Assembly (NCBI RefSeq): GCF_004331645.1
Contig: NZ_SJSK01000007.1
Coordinates: 87,718-151,717 of the forward strand
Length of the DNA stretch: 64,000 bases
Direction: 5' to 3'
DNA from: Pedobacter frigiditerrae
GTDB taxonomy: Bacteria; Bacteroidota; Bacteroidia; Sphingobacteriales; Sphingobacteriaceae
Made by a program: the position numbers and the translations under genes. Positions 1-11,028 of this stretch are shown here, in pieces. The notes under the pieces were generated by a model that had not been told where the DNA came from, ran no database searches, and saw nothing but the letters and a program-made list of their open reading frames with translations. Position 1 is the stretch's first letter. Each line of letters opens with the position of its first letter.

Positions 1-2
1 GA

Positions 3-974
3 ATGAACCTCAAAGATGCGGGTGTTTTTAAATCATTCAATTCTTATTTCGCCTATAGTTGGGGCATTTGGGTAAAGAACATTGCTGCAAGCAAATGGGT
101 TACTGCAAATGAGGTTACCCTTTATGATAGATATGGACAGGAATTAGAAAACAGGGATGCTTTAGGTCGATACAGTGCTGCCAATTTTGATTTTAATGGA
201 CAATTACCATCTGTGGTAGCTTCAAACGCCATGAATCGTGAAGTTTATGTGAACAGTTTTGAAGATGTAAAATTTAAGGTAGCACATACACCAATTTGTG
301 CAACTACAGGTTTTACTGCTACGGGTTTTAACTCCAATACAAAGGACACAATTTCCCATACTGGTAATTACAGTTATTTGCTCAACTCAACCGGTATTAC
401 GCTAGAAACTAAAATGCATACCGAAAAGCATAAAACAAATAGTTACTTAAGTGTAAGCGATGGTCAATTTTCATTAATTAATACACCTGGGCTTTATCCT
501 GGAGGTTTTGAACCTATCAAGTCTAAAAAATATGTCATCAGTGTATGGGTAAAAGACAGACAGGCAAAAAACAAGAACGCTTATATTACAGCAACAGCAA
601 AAGATGAAATTGGATATGGCCCAACGGTTAGCTTTAATTGTAAAGCTGTAATTGAAGGTTGGAAATTATTGGAAGGTGAAATTAACCTTACTGGACTTAC
701 CGGAACTAAGCTTTTTCTTACTATGAAAACTAATGAGCCAAATGTGTTTATAGATGATATAAGGGTTTTTCCATACAATGCTCATCTAAAATCTTATGCC
801 TATAGTGATAAGAATTTTAAACTGATGGCCGAACTAGACGAAAATGCCTTCGCTACTTTCTATGAATATGATGACGAAGGTTCGTTGGTAAGGGTTAAGA
901 AAGAAACAGAGCGAGGCATTATCACCATAAAGGAAAATAGATCGTCTCTTCGCAAACAACCTAATTTATTATAG
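3..974 (+). CDS. Secreted Rhs-locus protein, C-terminal part (5' truncated by window)
   Basis: Only the C-terminal 323 residues are visible; the first ATG lies at the window edge and the real start is probably upstream. Residues of about 90-260 look like a carbohydrate-binding-type jelly roll: short beta strands, an isolated Trp in a strand (EGWKLLEGE) and a closing strand FIDDIRVFP. The last 60 residues (SYAYSDKNFKLMAELDENA, then TFYEYDDEGSLVRVKKE) resemble a YD-type stretch from Rhs proteins. The gene stops 3 bases before the next gene and 825 bases before the giant rhs gene, so the three probably form one operon. A role as secreted partner or upstream component of the Rhs protein is inferred from position. 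No catalytic motif was recognised. Confidence 0.6.
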   Translation: MNLKDAGVFKSFNSYFAYSWGIWVKNIAASKWVTANEVTLYDRYGQELENRDALGRYSAANFDFNGQLPSVVASNAMNREVYVNSFEDVKFKVAHTPICATTGFTATGFNSNTKDTISHTGNYSYLLNSTGITLETKMHTEKHKTNSYLSVSDGQFSLINTPGLYPGGFEPIKSKKYVISVWVKDRQAKNKNAYITATAKDEIGYGPTVSFNCKAVIEGWKLLEGEINLTGLTGTKLFLTMKTNEPNVFIDDIRVFPYNAHLKSYAYSDKNFKLMAELDENAFATFYEYDDEGSLVRVKKETERGIITIKENRSSLRKQPNLL

Positions 975-977
975 GAT

Positions 978-1790
978 ATGAAAATGAAACTACCATCTGA
1001 TACTCGTCAGTTGAAATTTATAGGCCTAACAGCCATTATACTTGTACTTGGTTTTAGCTCTGTATTGGCTTGGAACAGCTATCAAGAAAATACTAAGCCT
1101 TTAGCTAAAGTAAAAGTAGTTGATACAAGCTATGTGAATATAGTAGATACCGCTCAATTAAGACTATTTAAAACAGTTTATGAAAAGATTGATGTGAATA
1201 GGGCAGAATTTTTAATCAAAGGGAGATTAAGTACCATTGATGGGGCAGATTCAACTCAGCACATTGCAAATGCAAACTATGTATATAGCCGAAAGGGGAA
1301 TCAGTTCTATTTTAAGCTTGGCGATATAGAGATGTCTAATGGTAATGAGGTATCAACCTATGTAGATCATAAAAATCTAAAAGTGATGTTAACGCCAAGC
1401 AAAAAGGTAATTCCTCTAGCATTGATGCCTGACATAAATAAATTAATGAAAACAATTGTTGATGAAGGTTATTCGGTTACAGGAACCCTTAACAAAGTAG
1501 AAGGAACAGTGAGTTTACTCAATCCTTATCATTTAACCTGTAAAGAATATAAATTGGTATATGATGCTACTACCTTACTTCCAAAGCGATTATATATAAG
1601 GTTAAGCAATTTTCAAGAACCAGAGAATAAGCAAAAGGATAAAACTATAGACTTGGACCTTAGCTTAACCAGTGATGAATCTCATTTAAATGAATTCTTA
1701 GCTCAGCAAATTGTGAATAAAAAGGGTAAAGATTGGACACTTAGCCCTGCATACAGCACTTACGAATTAATCAATAAACTTCAGTTTTAA
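978..1790 (+). CDS. Hypothetical membrane-anchored protein of the Rhs locus
   Basis: A 270-residue protein with one N-terminal hydrophobic segment (about residues 13-32, FIGLTAIILVLGFSSVLAW) followed by a soluble domain that should lie outside the inner membrane. The start has ATG codons at 978 and 984; the first is 3 bases after the upstream stop. The domain is rich in beta strands (residues about 70-220) and ends in a charged helical stretch. It contains no cysteine lipobox and no recognised catalytic motif. It sits between the truncated secreted protein and the giant Rhs gene with gaps of 3 and 9 bases, so co-transcription is very likely. A role in anchoring or export of the Rhs partner is possible, but the family is not recognised. 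Confidence 0.6.
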   Translation: MKMKLPSDTRQLKFIGLTAIILVLGFSSVLAWNSYQENTKPLAKVKVVDTSYVNIVDTAQLRLFKTVYEKIDVNRAEFLIKGRLSTIDGADSTQHIANANYVYSRKGNQFYFKLGDIEMSNGNEVSTYVDHKNLKVMLTPSKKVIPLALMPDINKLMKTIVDEGYSVTGTLNKVEGTVSLLNPYHLTCKEYKLVYDATTLLPKRLYIRLSNFQEPENKQKDKTIDLDLSLTSDESHLNEFLAQQIVNKKGKDWTLSPAYSTYELINKLQF

Positions 1791-1799
1791 ATAGTCACT

Positions 1800-4700
1800 A
1801 TGTCAGTTGCGCTCCGAAACTTAACTTTTATAGGCTTATTGCTATGTTTTTTTACTAAAAGCTATGCCAGTACAGAGCCTTATGAGAATTTTATAAAGGG
1901 AACCATAAAAAAGGGAGATAGCCTAATGGTTAAGGATGAGAAATTCCGTAACCCGGTTTTCAATTGGGCTGAAATTACCAATATTAAGGTACAGAATAGC
2001 ATTAGCTTAAGGGTTTTAAGTGAACAGGCCATTAGCCAAAGTTTTAGCTGCGCCATGAAATTGCAGGTATCTTATTTTAGCTCTCCAGAACAGGTTATAC
2101 CAACAATAGATACCATTACTTTAAATGTAAACTATAACAAAACATATGGTGCATCTTATCAATACCTAGATCATAAGGATTTTACAAATGGGTATGAGGT
2201 AAAAGTAAAGGTACTTGATGTAAATAGCCCAGAGTTTGGCACACAAATGCCACCAGTATTACAATTAAATGCCAACATTGTTATTGAACGTAAATATCTT
2301 TTTAAGCCTCATCTTTTTATCGGTATAAATGGACAGCTAAGTTCAAGCCCTAAGGCTGGTGCTGCGATGAGAAGCCTATCTGGAGGAAGCGTTAATGCAA
2401 GTAACCAATTGGTACTTACCTGGGATAATGTGGTAGGTGAAGAAGAGTACGATATTGAATGGGTAATTGTTGATTCTCTGAGCGAAGTTTATGGTAAGGT
2501 GGATACCTTATTTCGCAGTTTGGGAAGTTATGCACCTGCTCAATTAGCTGGCATTTTTAGGAACAATGCAACTAGGATAACTACTAATAAGCAGGATTAT
2601 AATATATCATTGTTATTTAATGCCGATTATATCTTTGTAAGAATGAGGCAGGTATCCTATAATTCTATAGGGTTAAGAGAAGAAGGAGAGTGGTCTTACG
2701 TTAAAACAGATAGTGATTATGCTATTTGGGAATTAAATTGGCACGAGAAAGACCTCAATTGGCAATATGCAGTTACCTATGCAGAAGAAGGAAAGAAAAA
2801 AGAGGTGGTTAGTTATTTTGATGGTACATTAAGAAGTCGTCAAACTGCAACCTTAAACAATACTGATGCAATTGCGGTAGTGCAAGAAAATGTTTACGAT
2901 CAATTTGGACGTGCGGTGGCCAGTATTTTACCTACCCCAGTAAAGGTAGGAAACGGAAACCCAGAGCATCTTCATTATTTTAAAGGGTTTAATTTAAACA
3001 CTGCTGGTAAATCTTTTAGTTTCAAGGACCTTAAACTTAATGATACGCTCTGTTTAACCTTGCCTCAACCCTTGGATAGCATGAGTCTTTACGGTGCTGC
3101 TAGGTATTATTCATCCAAAAATAAGTTTCTCGAAGATGCAGCTTATGTTGGCCTTAACCCATTTGTGAAATATACGCCAAATGCATTTGGATATCCCTAC
3201 TCTTTAACCAAATTTACAGCAGATAATACTGGCCGTCCTAAAATTCAAGGTGGAGTTGGGCAAACTTTTCAACCAGGTGCAACAGGAGATCATACTACAA
3301 AATATTTTTATGATAAACCTTTGCAAGAAGAGCTAGATAAGTTGTTTGGTAATGATGTTGGAGACGCCATTCATTACCTTAAAAATACAGTGATAGACCC
3401 AAATGGACAAGCCAGCATTAGTTATTTAAATGCTAGTGGTAAAACCATTGCCACAGCCTTGATTGGTGCTACACCTGCCAATGTACAGAGCTTACCAGGT
3501 AAACCCGCAGTTGTTAAAGATACGGTTAACCTGATTAAGGCATCACAATTTAAATTTGATGCCAGTAGCCTGAAATTAACGGCAACAACTACCTATACAA
3601 CTGTATTGCAGGATACGATCTATCTTAAATACAATATTGAAAATTTAATTAGTAGATACCCTGATGGTGCTTGGAAACCTTGTAGCAATTGTTATTATGA
3701 TTTATCGATAGTGGTAAAAAATGATTGTAATAAAGAGGTTTATAAAAATGTAGGTACTACTCATTTTGGTTCTAAGGTAAGTGATTGCAATTTTGTTGCT
3801 AATATAGATACTGCCTTAAGGGTGCCCCTTGAAAAAATGGGAGAGTATTACATCAGTTTTACGTTGGCATTAAGTGATACTGTAATTCAAAATTATACCA
3901 AAGCGTTTATAGATGCCGGACAAATTAATGGAGAAATTAAAAAGAAAAAGGTATTTATTGATCGTTTTTTAAACAGTAGTAAGTTTATTGAGTGTTTTAA
4001 TGACTGTAAAACTGCAAGAATGATGCTGGGCACTAAGCCACAATTTACCAGTATGTTTAAAGCTCATTTAGATTCTTTAAAAGAAAATTCGACCAATTAT
4101 ACCTTACAGATAGATTCCATATACGAATCATTGCTAGTTAAGGTGGGTAACCTAGAATCAACTTGTATAAGTGCCCCAACTCCCTGTGATGTGTATGAAA
4201 TTCCGATGCGACTTGATGTGTCGCCAGGAGGACAATACGCCATGGTTGACAGTACAGGTACACTTTTAGAGTTGAGCACTAATGTAATAGAGCTTTATTT
4301 TAAGAATGGCGCATTTAATACTATACTAGATACGGCTAATGCCACTTATAAAGCTAACTTGATTACCCGTGAAGATGGTTCGGTTACCTCCCCTTATGCA
4401 GCTGGTTTTACAAGGGCAGACCTTATTAAATATTGGCAATCCGAATGGGCAGCGCAATTTCTAAGCTTTCACCCAGAATATTGTAAACTTGAATTTTGCC
4501 GTAGTAATGCAGGTTCAGTGGCTTGGGATGACCGGTTGAAGGGAACAAATAAGGCTTCAAATGTAAATGCTGTGGCAGGGGTAGCTTATACTAGAACAAG
4601 TCCAACTTGGCTTTTGGCTAACGATCCATTTTTCTTGTCAACTGGACAAGGACATTTATATGCAGATAGTCTTGCAGCAGATTTAACTAATTATAGTTTA

Positions 4701-7700
4701 AAAGTCTTAAAATTAACTAGCTTCAGTACTAAAAACCTAAGTCAATATGTAGATTTTTCTCTGTATTGTTCAGATACAAATGCGAGCACCAATTCAAGCA
4801 CAAATCCTGCTATATGGGATAACTGCTTGCCAAAAGATTCTTGTAGGGTAGAAAACAGGGAGTGGGCTCTGTATAGAGATATATACCTTGAATTAAAGGA
4901 GAAATATTTCCAAAAAGTGAGACAAGCTCAATGTCATAGTTGTGAAATTGGTGCAAAGCCAGTACTCCCATCTACTGCCTGTACTAATATATTAACCCTA
5001 GGGGTAACGGGTGTGCAAACGGCCCCTAATCAATTTGTAGAAAGTAATTACAGCGCCAACTTAAAAACAACTTATACTTTTCTATCTGGTTCTGCTGATG
5101 TGAATCCAAATTTAACAGGGTTATGTTCTACTGCTACTCCTGTATTTTACGATTGTATTAAAGTTACCTTTTCGGGTACTACCGTACAATTGTATAATGT
5201 CTGGAAAATTACTTGTACAGAAGCCATTGCTACTTGCGAGGTTACGGGTGTACTGTATGCTACCTCAAATTTGGGAGGTAATGTTTTTGCGCAAACTGGT
5301 AGTGGTTATAGTTATATTTATACCTTTCAAACTGGTTATAGCTCTACTAATCCTCCTACGGCATATTGCAACGGCAATACAGTTTCACCAAGTTTTTATG
5401 AGTGTTATACTGTTTGGTGTGCCGGTGTGCAAACTAACTATTATAATGTTTGGGTAAGTGTATGTAATAATTACAATCAAAATCCTTGCGATGTAGAACT
5501 TCCTCAGTTTATGGAATCGGCTATTGTTGCCAATACACAAACGGTTAACCAAACACAAAGTAAAAGCAGTGGCGGTAACACCAATTTAGTAGTTCCACCC
5601 CCTTGTGAAGAATATGTAGAATTAATGGCTGCTAAAACCAGCAATGAGCAAATAGCAGCATCTTATTATGATCAAAGTATTTACAGCATAAAAACCACTG
5701 AAAAATTAAAAGGCAAACAAGCAAAAACACCAAGTACAAAAAATAGATTTACACCTTATGCTTTTAAAGAGCGATTTGTATTACAGAATGGACCTGGGAA
5801 TTTTATCATCCGTAACAATGTGTGGGTAGCTAACTTAATTCCTGATAGTAATTCTGTAAATGGCAAACAAGCAAAAATTCTAGCCAAAATGGCCAGTGGT
5901 AAAAATACTGCTGCTAAAGGTACAGCTTCAAAATCTGGTGGGAGTACAACGATGAGTTTGGGCTTTGGAAGTGCCATGTGTACCACGCTTAGCGATGACG
6001 ATTTCGGAAATTACAATATTGATTGCATGGGTAGTAGTTATACCAATTGGAATAGGAGAACCACCATTTTATTACATGATGGAAGCGGAAACCCTGTGGT
6101 GGCTACAAGTCCGGTTGTAGTAACTGTTAGTTATGGCTCTGCGGTTTCTGTTGGTGGCGGTGGTTCTACTGGAGGGACATTTAGTATACCAATTACCATT
6201 CCGATTGGCCAATCTAGTGGCCATTATGACTATACATCTGTTTCTTATGCTGATGAAGGCGTTGCTTCGTATTGTATAGCTACTACTACTGGTATCAACT
6301 GTATAGAGAGCATTACTGGTTCTTCATTTTGTGAGGAAACAACTTTATGTGGGGGCAGTGAAGGAGGTAATCCTTGTCCTACTATATTGCTTTCAAAAAT
6401 TTCGAGGTTCAATAACTTGGTTCCTGGTGGCACTGTAACGGCAACTGAAAGTGAGCTAGATGCAAAAACTAAAGGAGAAGCAGCCTCATTCTTGAATGAA
6501 ATTTGTGATCAGAATGCAGTAAACTGGGTTAATCGTTTAGATACAGCCAGTATATCTGCAAGTAATGAAATATTATTGGCACAAAAATTTGCTGAAATCT
6601 GTAAAAAAGGTGGTGATATACAACGCCCTACAGGATCTAGTAGTATAGCGCCAGGCCAGAGCCCTGTGATGGTGGGCAGTACACCTTGTTATAACTTTGG
6701 CGATGTGATTAAAGCTGTTCTAGGTATAACTACTTTTACCAATGGCATTAACCCTTGGTTAATAGATGATGTTTATCCTTATGATGTGGTGCATGAGGCC
6801 ACGCCTACGGTTATCTCCAATACCAACGCAGCAATTTGTGCAAAGTTGAGTAGTTTAAATCCAAGTTCATTGAGCAATAGTGCCTTTTATGCACAATTAC
6901 AAAGTAGCTATGGCGCTGCCATGACCCTTAGTTTTGCTCAGTTCGAAATCTTGTTAAAAGGTTGCAGTAACTGTAAATACCTATTGTCTGAAGATTTAAC
7001 CCTACCTGTGTTTTTAACCCCAGGTGCACAGGGTTGTATCGATATCAATAGCTATAACACGGCCATGACTGCACTGAACACTGCTTTTGGTAGTACATTA
7101 AGTAGCAGTTGGACAAATTACGAAACCATTGTGTCTAATTATTTGAACCACAAGTTTGGTTTCTCATTTGGTTACGATCGTTACCAGCAGTTTGCAGCAG
7201 CGGGTACTGGTTTGTTATGTAATGAACCACCTTTTTCTGGTGTAGAAGAAGACCCTTATGCCTGTGCCAAGACCTTGATTAGTATAGCCCACGCCAATGG
7301 TGAGGCCGATTATGAAGTTTACATCACCGAAGAAAAAAATAAATTCCGTAATGCATATGTGAGCAAATGTGCCAGTGCACAGGTAAATGTGTCTACCATT
7401 GTTAAAAAACAAACCTATCATTACACACTTTATTATTATGATGCAGCAGGTAACTTAGTGCGAACTGTACCACCAGAGGGTGTAAGTGCCCTTAACAAAG
7501 AAGAAATTGCATTAGTAGCCAAGGCTCGCGAAAAACAAGCAATTGTTTGTAATTACAATGGACCAGATACAGCAGCCGTTAAAGATGGGGCCCTGCAAAA
7601 ACTTTCCAATGTATTGACAAGTGGTACTAATGCACTGGAATTTTGGATGTATACCCAAAACACCGGGGGCAGACAATTTATTGCGCATACGCCAGATTGG

Positions 7701-10700
7701 AAGTACATGGTACAAGTATGTGCCAATGGTAACCTGTTAAACGTTGATATATTTAGCCTTAACCAAACCTCAGCAAGCAATGTGAGCATTACCTTAAGCA
7801 ATCATGTAACCGCTAACGTGGGTGCTGCCTTGTTATATGCTCCTTGGACACATGTTGTGGTGCAGGGCGCAGGCTTAGCTACTGGAAGTTTACAGATATG
7901 GGTAAATGGTATACAATATAGTCCTGTAGCTGGCGCACCAAGTGCAGGTTGTGCCTGGGGTATTAATGGCAACCCTGTTACCATGCCGGTAAACATGGCC
8001 AACCTGAAGCACCTCCGTATCTATGAGGGCAGGCTGATGACGGGGACCGAGATCTTGGCGAATGCAAGGAGCAGTTGCTTTGCCGCCTACAACCTGGCCA
8101 ATTTATATTGGTATCGTTTCAACCTACCCACAGAGGGCGGCCCAACTGCCCTGGCAGCAAACACCACGCAGGAAACCCAGTACAATGGAGTCTATCCAGC
8201 GCATGGCCTAACCACTACCTATGCCTATAACAGTACCAACCAAGTTACGCAACAGCATACGCCAGATGCGGGAAAGAGCCTGTTCTGGTATGACTACAAG
8301 AGCAGGTTGGTAGTTTCGCAGAATGCCAAGCAACAATTGCTCAATAACTTTAGCTTTACCAAGTACGATACACTGGGCAGGATCACGGAGGTTGGTTTAA
8401 AGAATACGATTGACACCTCTATGCACCAGTCGTACTACATGACCGACGCCAAGTACCTTAGCTTCCTGGCAGCCAACCAGGGCAATGATACCGAGCTTAC
8501 CCAAACCGTTTACGATGCCCAGCCAGCGGCAACCGGGGGGATTGCCAGTGGCTTTACCCTAAACAACCTAAGGAAAAGGGTAGCGGCCAGCATATACCGT
8601 GAAACAAGGAGTAATAACAATATTAACGCCAGTTATTATAGTTACGATGTAACGGGCAACGTGAAAACACTGTACCAACAGGTTTATGGGCTAGGGCTTA
8701 AGCAATTGGATTACGAGTACGACCTGCACAGTGGCAAGGTTAACTTCCTGGCCTACCAGCATGGGGCAGCCAATAACGACCGCTTCTACTACCAGTATGA
8801 ATATGATGCCGAGAACAGGTTAATGAAGGCCTTTAGCGGTACGCAGGCCACGGTGGTAAGCTATGGCGTTGGCAGCAAGATCAATGAACCCAACCTAAGG
8901 CAAGATGCCTTTTATAAATATTACCTGCATGGTCCACTGGCCAGGGTAGAGCTGGGCGAGGAGGAATACCAGGTACAGGGTAGTGACTATGCCTATACCC
9001 TGCAGGGTTGGCTAAAGGGCGTAAATGGAAGTGGGCTGAACCGGGACACGGATATGGGTGGTGATGGCAAGGGTGTTAGCAACATGGCAAAGGATGTACT
9101 GGCCTATAGCCTTGGCTATTACAGTGGCGATTTTGCACCTATTGGTGGCAGTGCGGCCAATGCCTTTAACCTTAACTACCAACAGAGTGGTAATGATATA
9201 AGTGGCAAGGGGCTTTTCAATGGCAACATCAGCAGCAGTACCTATGGCATAGCCAAGATAGACAGCGTGAGCACCCCAATGCGTTACACCTATGGCTATG
9301 ACCAGCTGAATAGGCTGAAGGTAATGAGGCAGCACAACATAACGGGCTTGTGGAACGATGGGAGCGGCAACACCGCTTATGGCGAGACCTTCAGTTATGA
9401 CGGCAATGGCAACATACTCTCGCTGAGCAGGAACAAGGCAGGTGGCGCAGGCATGGACCAGTTGGCTTATGGCTACAACTATACCAATGGAAAGCTGGTG
9501 AACAACAGATTGAATTATGTAAGGGATGACAATACGACCAGTAATGAGACAGGTGAACTGAAGGGACAGGCCAACTATGGCTATGATGCCATAGGCAACC
9601 TGATAAGCGACAGCAACGAAGGGCTAAATAACATAGACTGGAACGTTTATGGCAAGATCAAGCAGATATACAAGGCTACGGGGAATATCAGCTATGGCTA
9701 TGACCCAAGCGGTAATAGGGTGAGCAAGGCATTGAATGGCCTGAGCACCTATTACGTTAGGGACGCTCAGGGCAACAACCTGGCGGTTTACGAGAAGACC
9801 GGCAGTACCATTAAATGGAAGGAACAGGGCCTTTATGGCAGTAGCCGATTGGGGATGTGGAAGCCAAACTTTCCTCTTATAAGCGACAGCGCCGCCTATA
9901 AATGGGGCAACCTGTCACTGAAGCAGTACGAGCTGGCCAACCACCTGGGCAACGTAATGGTGGTGCTTAATGGATACCGGGGACTTGTTGGCGGTGAGCT
10001 GAGTGCAACCATTGTAAGTTCACAGGATTTTTATAGCTTTGGTAGCCAGATGCCCCAAAGGAAATGGGGACTGGCCTACCGTTATGGATTTAACGGCAAG
10101 GAAAATGACAATGATGTGAAGGGAGAGGGCAACCAACAGGATTATGGGATGAGGATCTATGACCCGAGGATCGGGAAGTTCTTGAGTGTGGATCCGATAA
10201 CGTCTAAATATCCAGAATTGACACCATACCAGTTTGCAAGTAATACGCCAATTGAAGCTATTGACTTGGATGGTTTGGAATCTGCGAGTATAAATGCATA
10301 TATGACTTCACTGTCTAGACAAAGAGATGCTGCTCTGAAAACTGGAAATGCTAAGCGAGCTGCTGAAATAAAAGCGAAGATAGAAACTCAGGCAATGGGT
10401 CATATTATTATGGCAGACAATTTGCTCACGCGTGGAGCCATAACTAAGTTTTTTACAGCTGCTACATTTTTTAGTGCATTTAACGATAATGCAGCAAAAA
10501 CACAAGACGGAAGAGAACTACAGAATAAGGAGTCTTGGAAATATGCGGGTGATGCATTTTTGATGTATACAAGTGAAATTGCTTTTACAAGAATTTTCAA
10601 TGTAGCATTACCATTATTAAAGTCTTCAATTAAATTTTCTAGGGGTGTTTCTACTACATTTGCTGAGTATGAAGGACAACAGCTTGGATATTACTCGTAT

Positions 10701-11024
10701 TCGGCTGACAAAGGTTTAGAATTGGATTTGTATATTCCTAAGAATTTACAAGGAAAGGGTTTGGGGACAAAAATTTTCGAAACTGCAATTAATACAACAA
10801 AAACTGATAAATTTACTGCTAAATGGATAACGAGTGTTGAATATGAAACTGGTTCTTCAGTTAACTTACAAACCTTTTATAATTCATTAAAAAATAAATT
10901 AACCGAGTCTGAGGCTGCCTTTTCAACCTGGTCTGGAAAGCAAGCAAAAGCAGCTGGATTTAATAATGTAGAAGTTAAAAGAATTGGGAATGGCATCGAA
11001 GCTACCTTTACTAAAACCCCTTAA
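1800..11024 (+). CDS. Giant secreted Rhs/YD-repeat protein with GNAT-like C-terminal tip
   Basis: A 3074-residue protein with a Sec signal peptide (residues 1-24, ending in SYAS). Residues of about 130-1930 hold long beta-rich and Cys-rich regions. Residues about 1935-2110 look like a LamG/concanavalin-type domain (EFWMYTQNTGGRQFIAH, WTHVVVQG, LQIWVNGIQY). YD repeats fill about 2130-2790, and the conserved Rhs core boundary (YDPRIGKFLSVDP, then YQFASNTPIEAIDLDG) lies near 2785-2825. The variable tip after it has a helical region and a GNAT-like segment: LDLYIPKNLQGKGLGTKIF, with QGKGLG at 2984-2989 matching the acetyl-CoA-binding motif A. The coding DNA is more GC-rich from about 8.0 to 10.2 kb than before or after, so the core and the tip have different histories. 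A polymorphic toxin role is inferred; the GNAT call rests on one motif. Confidence 0.85.
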   Translation: MSVALRNLTFIGLLLCFFTKSYASTEPYENFIKGTIKKGDSLMVKDEKFRNPVFNWAEITNIKVQNSISLRVLSEQAISQSFSCAMKLQVSYFSSPEQVIPTIDTITLNVNYNKTYGASYQYLDHKDFTNGYEVKVKVLDVNSPEFGTQMPPVLQLNANIVIERKYLFKPHLFIGINGQLSSSPKAGAAMRSLSGGSVNASNQLVLTWDNVVGEEEYDIEWVIVDSLSEVYGKVDTLFRSLGSYAPAQLAGIFRNNATRITTNKQDYNISLLFNADYIFVRMRQVSYNSIGLREEGEWSYVKTDSDYAIWELNWHEKDLNWQYAVTYAEEGKKKEVVSYFDGTLRSRQTATLNNTDAIAVVQENVYDQFGRAVASILPTPVKVGNGNPEHLHYFKGFNLNTAGKSFSFKDLKLNDTLCLTLPQPLDSMSLYGAARYYSSKNKFLEDAAYVGLNPFVKYTPNAFGYPYSLTKFTADNTGRPKIQGGVGQTFQPGATGDHTTKYFYDKPLQEELDKLFGNDVGDAIHYLKNTVIDPNGQASISYLNASGKTIATALIGATPANVQSLPGKPAVVKDTVNLIKASQFKFDASSLKLTATTTYTTVLQDTIYLKYNIENLISRYPDGAWKPCSNCYYDLSIVVKNDCNKEVYKNVGTTHFGSKVSDCNFVANIDTALRVPLEKMGEYYISFTLALSDTVIQNYTKAFIDAGQINGEIKKKKVFIDRFLNSSKFIECFNDCKTARMMLGTKPQFTSMFKAHLDSLKENSTNYTLQIDSIYESLLVKVGNLESTCISAPTPCDVYEIPMRLDVSPGGQYAMVDSTGTLLELSTNVIELYFKNGAFNTILDTANATYKANLITREDGSVTSPYAAGFTRADLIKYWQSEWAAQFLSFHPEYCKLEFCRSNAGSVAWDDRLKGTNKASNVNAVAGVAYTRTSPTWLLANDPFFLSTGQGHLYADSLAADLTNYSLKVLKLTSFSTKNLSQYVDFSLYCSDTNASTNSSTNPAIWDNCLPKDSCRVENREWALYRDIYLELKEKYFQKVRQAQCHSCEIGAKPVLPSTACTNILTLGVTGVQTAPNQFVESNYSANLKTTYTFLSGSADVNPNLTGLCSTATPVFYDCIKVTFSGTTVQLYNVWKITCTEAIATCEVTGVLYATSNLGGNVFAQTGSGYSYIYTFQTGYSSTNPPTAYCNGNTVSPSFYECYTVWCAGVQTNYYNVWVSVCNNYNQNPCDVELPQFMESAIVANTQTVNQTQSKSSGGNTNLVVPPPCEEYVELMAAKTSNEQIAASYYDQSIYSIKTTEKLKGKQAKTPSTKNRFTPYAFKERFVLQNGPGNFIIRNNVWVANLIPDSNSVNGKQAKILAKMASGKNTAAKGTASKSGGSTTMSLGFGSAMCTTLSDDDFGNYNIDCMGSSYTNWNRRTTILLHDGSGNPVVATSPVVVTVSYGSAVSVGGGGSTGGTFSIPITIPIGQSSGHYDYTSVSYADEGVASYCIATTTGINCIESITGSSFCEETTLCGGSEGGNPCPTILLSKISRFNNLVPGGTVTATESELDAKTKGEAASFLNEICDQNAVNWVNRLDTASISASNEILLAQKFAEICKKGGDIQRPTGSSSIAPGQSPVMVGSTPCYNFGDVIKAVLGITTFTNGINPWLIDDVYPYDVVHEATPTVISNTNAAICAKLSSLNPSSLSNSAFYAQLQSSYGAAMTLSFAQFEILLKGCSNCKYLLSEDLTLPVFLTPGAQGCIDINSYNTAMTALNTAFGSTLSSSWTNYETIVSNYLNHKFGFSFGYDRYQQFAAAGTGLLCNEPPFSGVEEDPYACAKTLISIAHANGEADYEVYITEEKNKFRNAYVSKCASAQVNVSTIVKKQTYHYTLYYYDAAGNLVRTVPPEGVSALNKEEIALVAKAREKQAIVCNYNGPDTAAVKDGALQKLSNVLTSGTNALEFWMYTQNTGGRQFIAHTPDWKYMVQVCANGNLLNVDIFSLNQTSASNVSITLSNHVTANVGAALLYAPWTHVVVQGAGLATGSLQIWVNGIQYSPVAGAPSAGCAWGINGNPVTMPVNMANLKHLRIYEGRLMTGTEILANARSSCFAAYNLANLYWYRFNLPTEGGPTALAANTTQETQYNGVYPAHGLTTTYAYNSTNQVTQQHTPDAGKSLFWYDYKSRLVVSQNAKQQLLNNFSFTKYDTLGRITEVGLKNTIDTSMHQSYYMTDAKYLSFLAANQGNDTELTQTVYDAQPAATGGIASGFTLNNLRKRVAASIYRETRSNNNINASYYSYDVTGNVKTLYQQVYGLGLKQLDYEYDLHSGKVNFLAYQHGAANNDRFYYQYEYDAENRLMKAFSGTQATVVSYGVGSKINEPNLRQDAFYKYYLHGPLARVELGEEEYQVQGSDYAYTLQGWLKGVNGSGLNRDTDMGGDGKGVSNMAKDVLAYSLGYYSGDFAPIGGSAANAFNLNYQQSGNDISGKGLFNGNISSSTYGIAKIDSVSTPMRYTYGYDQLNRLKVMRQHNITGLWNDGSGNTAYGETFSYDGNGNILSLSRNKAGGAGMDQLAYGYNYTNGKLVNNRLNYVRDDNTTSNETGELKGQANYGYDAIGNLISDSNEGLNNIDWNVYGKIKQIYKATGNISYGYDPSGNRVSKALNGLSTYYVRDAQGNNLAVYEKTGSTIKWKEQGLYGSSRLGMWKPNFPLISDSAAYKWGNLSLKQYELANHLGNVMVVLNGYRGLVGGELSATIVSSQDFYSFGSQMPQRKWGLAYRYGFNGKENDNDVKGEGNQQDYGMRIYDPRIGKFLSVDPITSKYPELTPYQFASNTPIEAIDLDGLESASINAYMTSLSRQRDAALKTGNAKRAAEIKAKIETQAMGHIIMADNLLTRGAITKFFTAATFFSAFNDNAAKTQDGRELQNKESWKYAGDAFLMYTSEIAFTRIFNVALPLLKSSIKFSRGVSTTFAEYEGQQLGYYSYSADKGLELDLYIPKNLQGKGLGTKIFETAINTTKTDKFTAKWITSVEYETGSSVNLQTFYNSLKNKLTESEAAFSTWSGKQAKAAGFNNVEVKRIGNGIEATFTKTP

Positions 11025-11028
11025 TGAG

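Noticed and set aside
10984..11028. Alternative upstream start of the immunity candidate inside the rhs tip
   Set aside because: It would add 15 residues encoded entirely within the rhs reading region; the ATG at 11029 gives the standard 4-base spacing.
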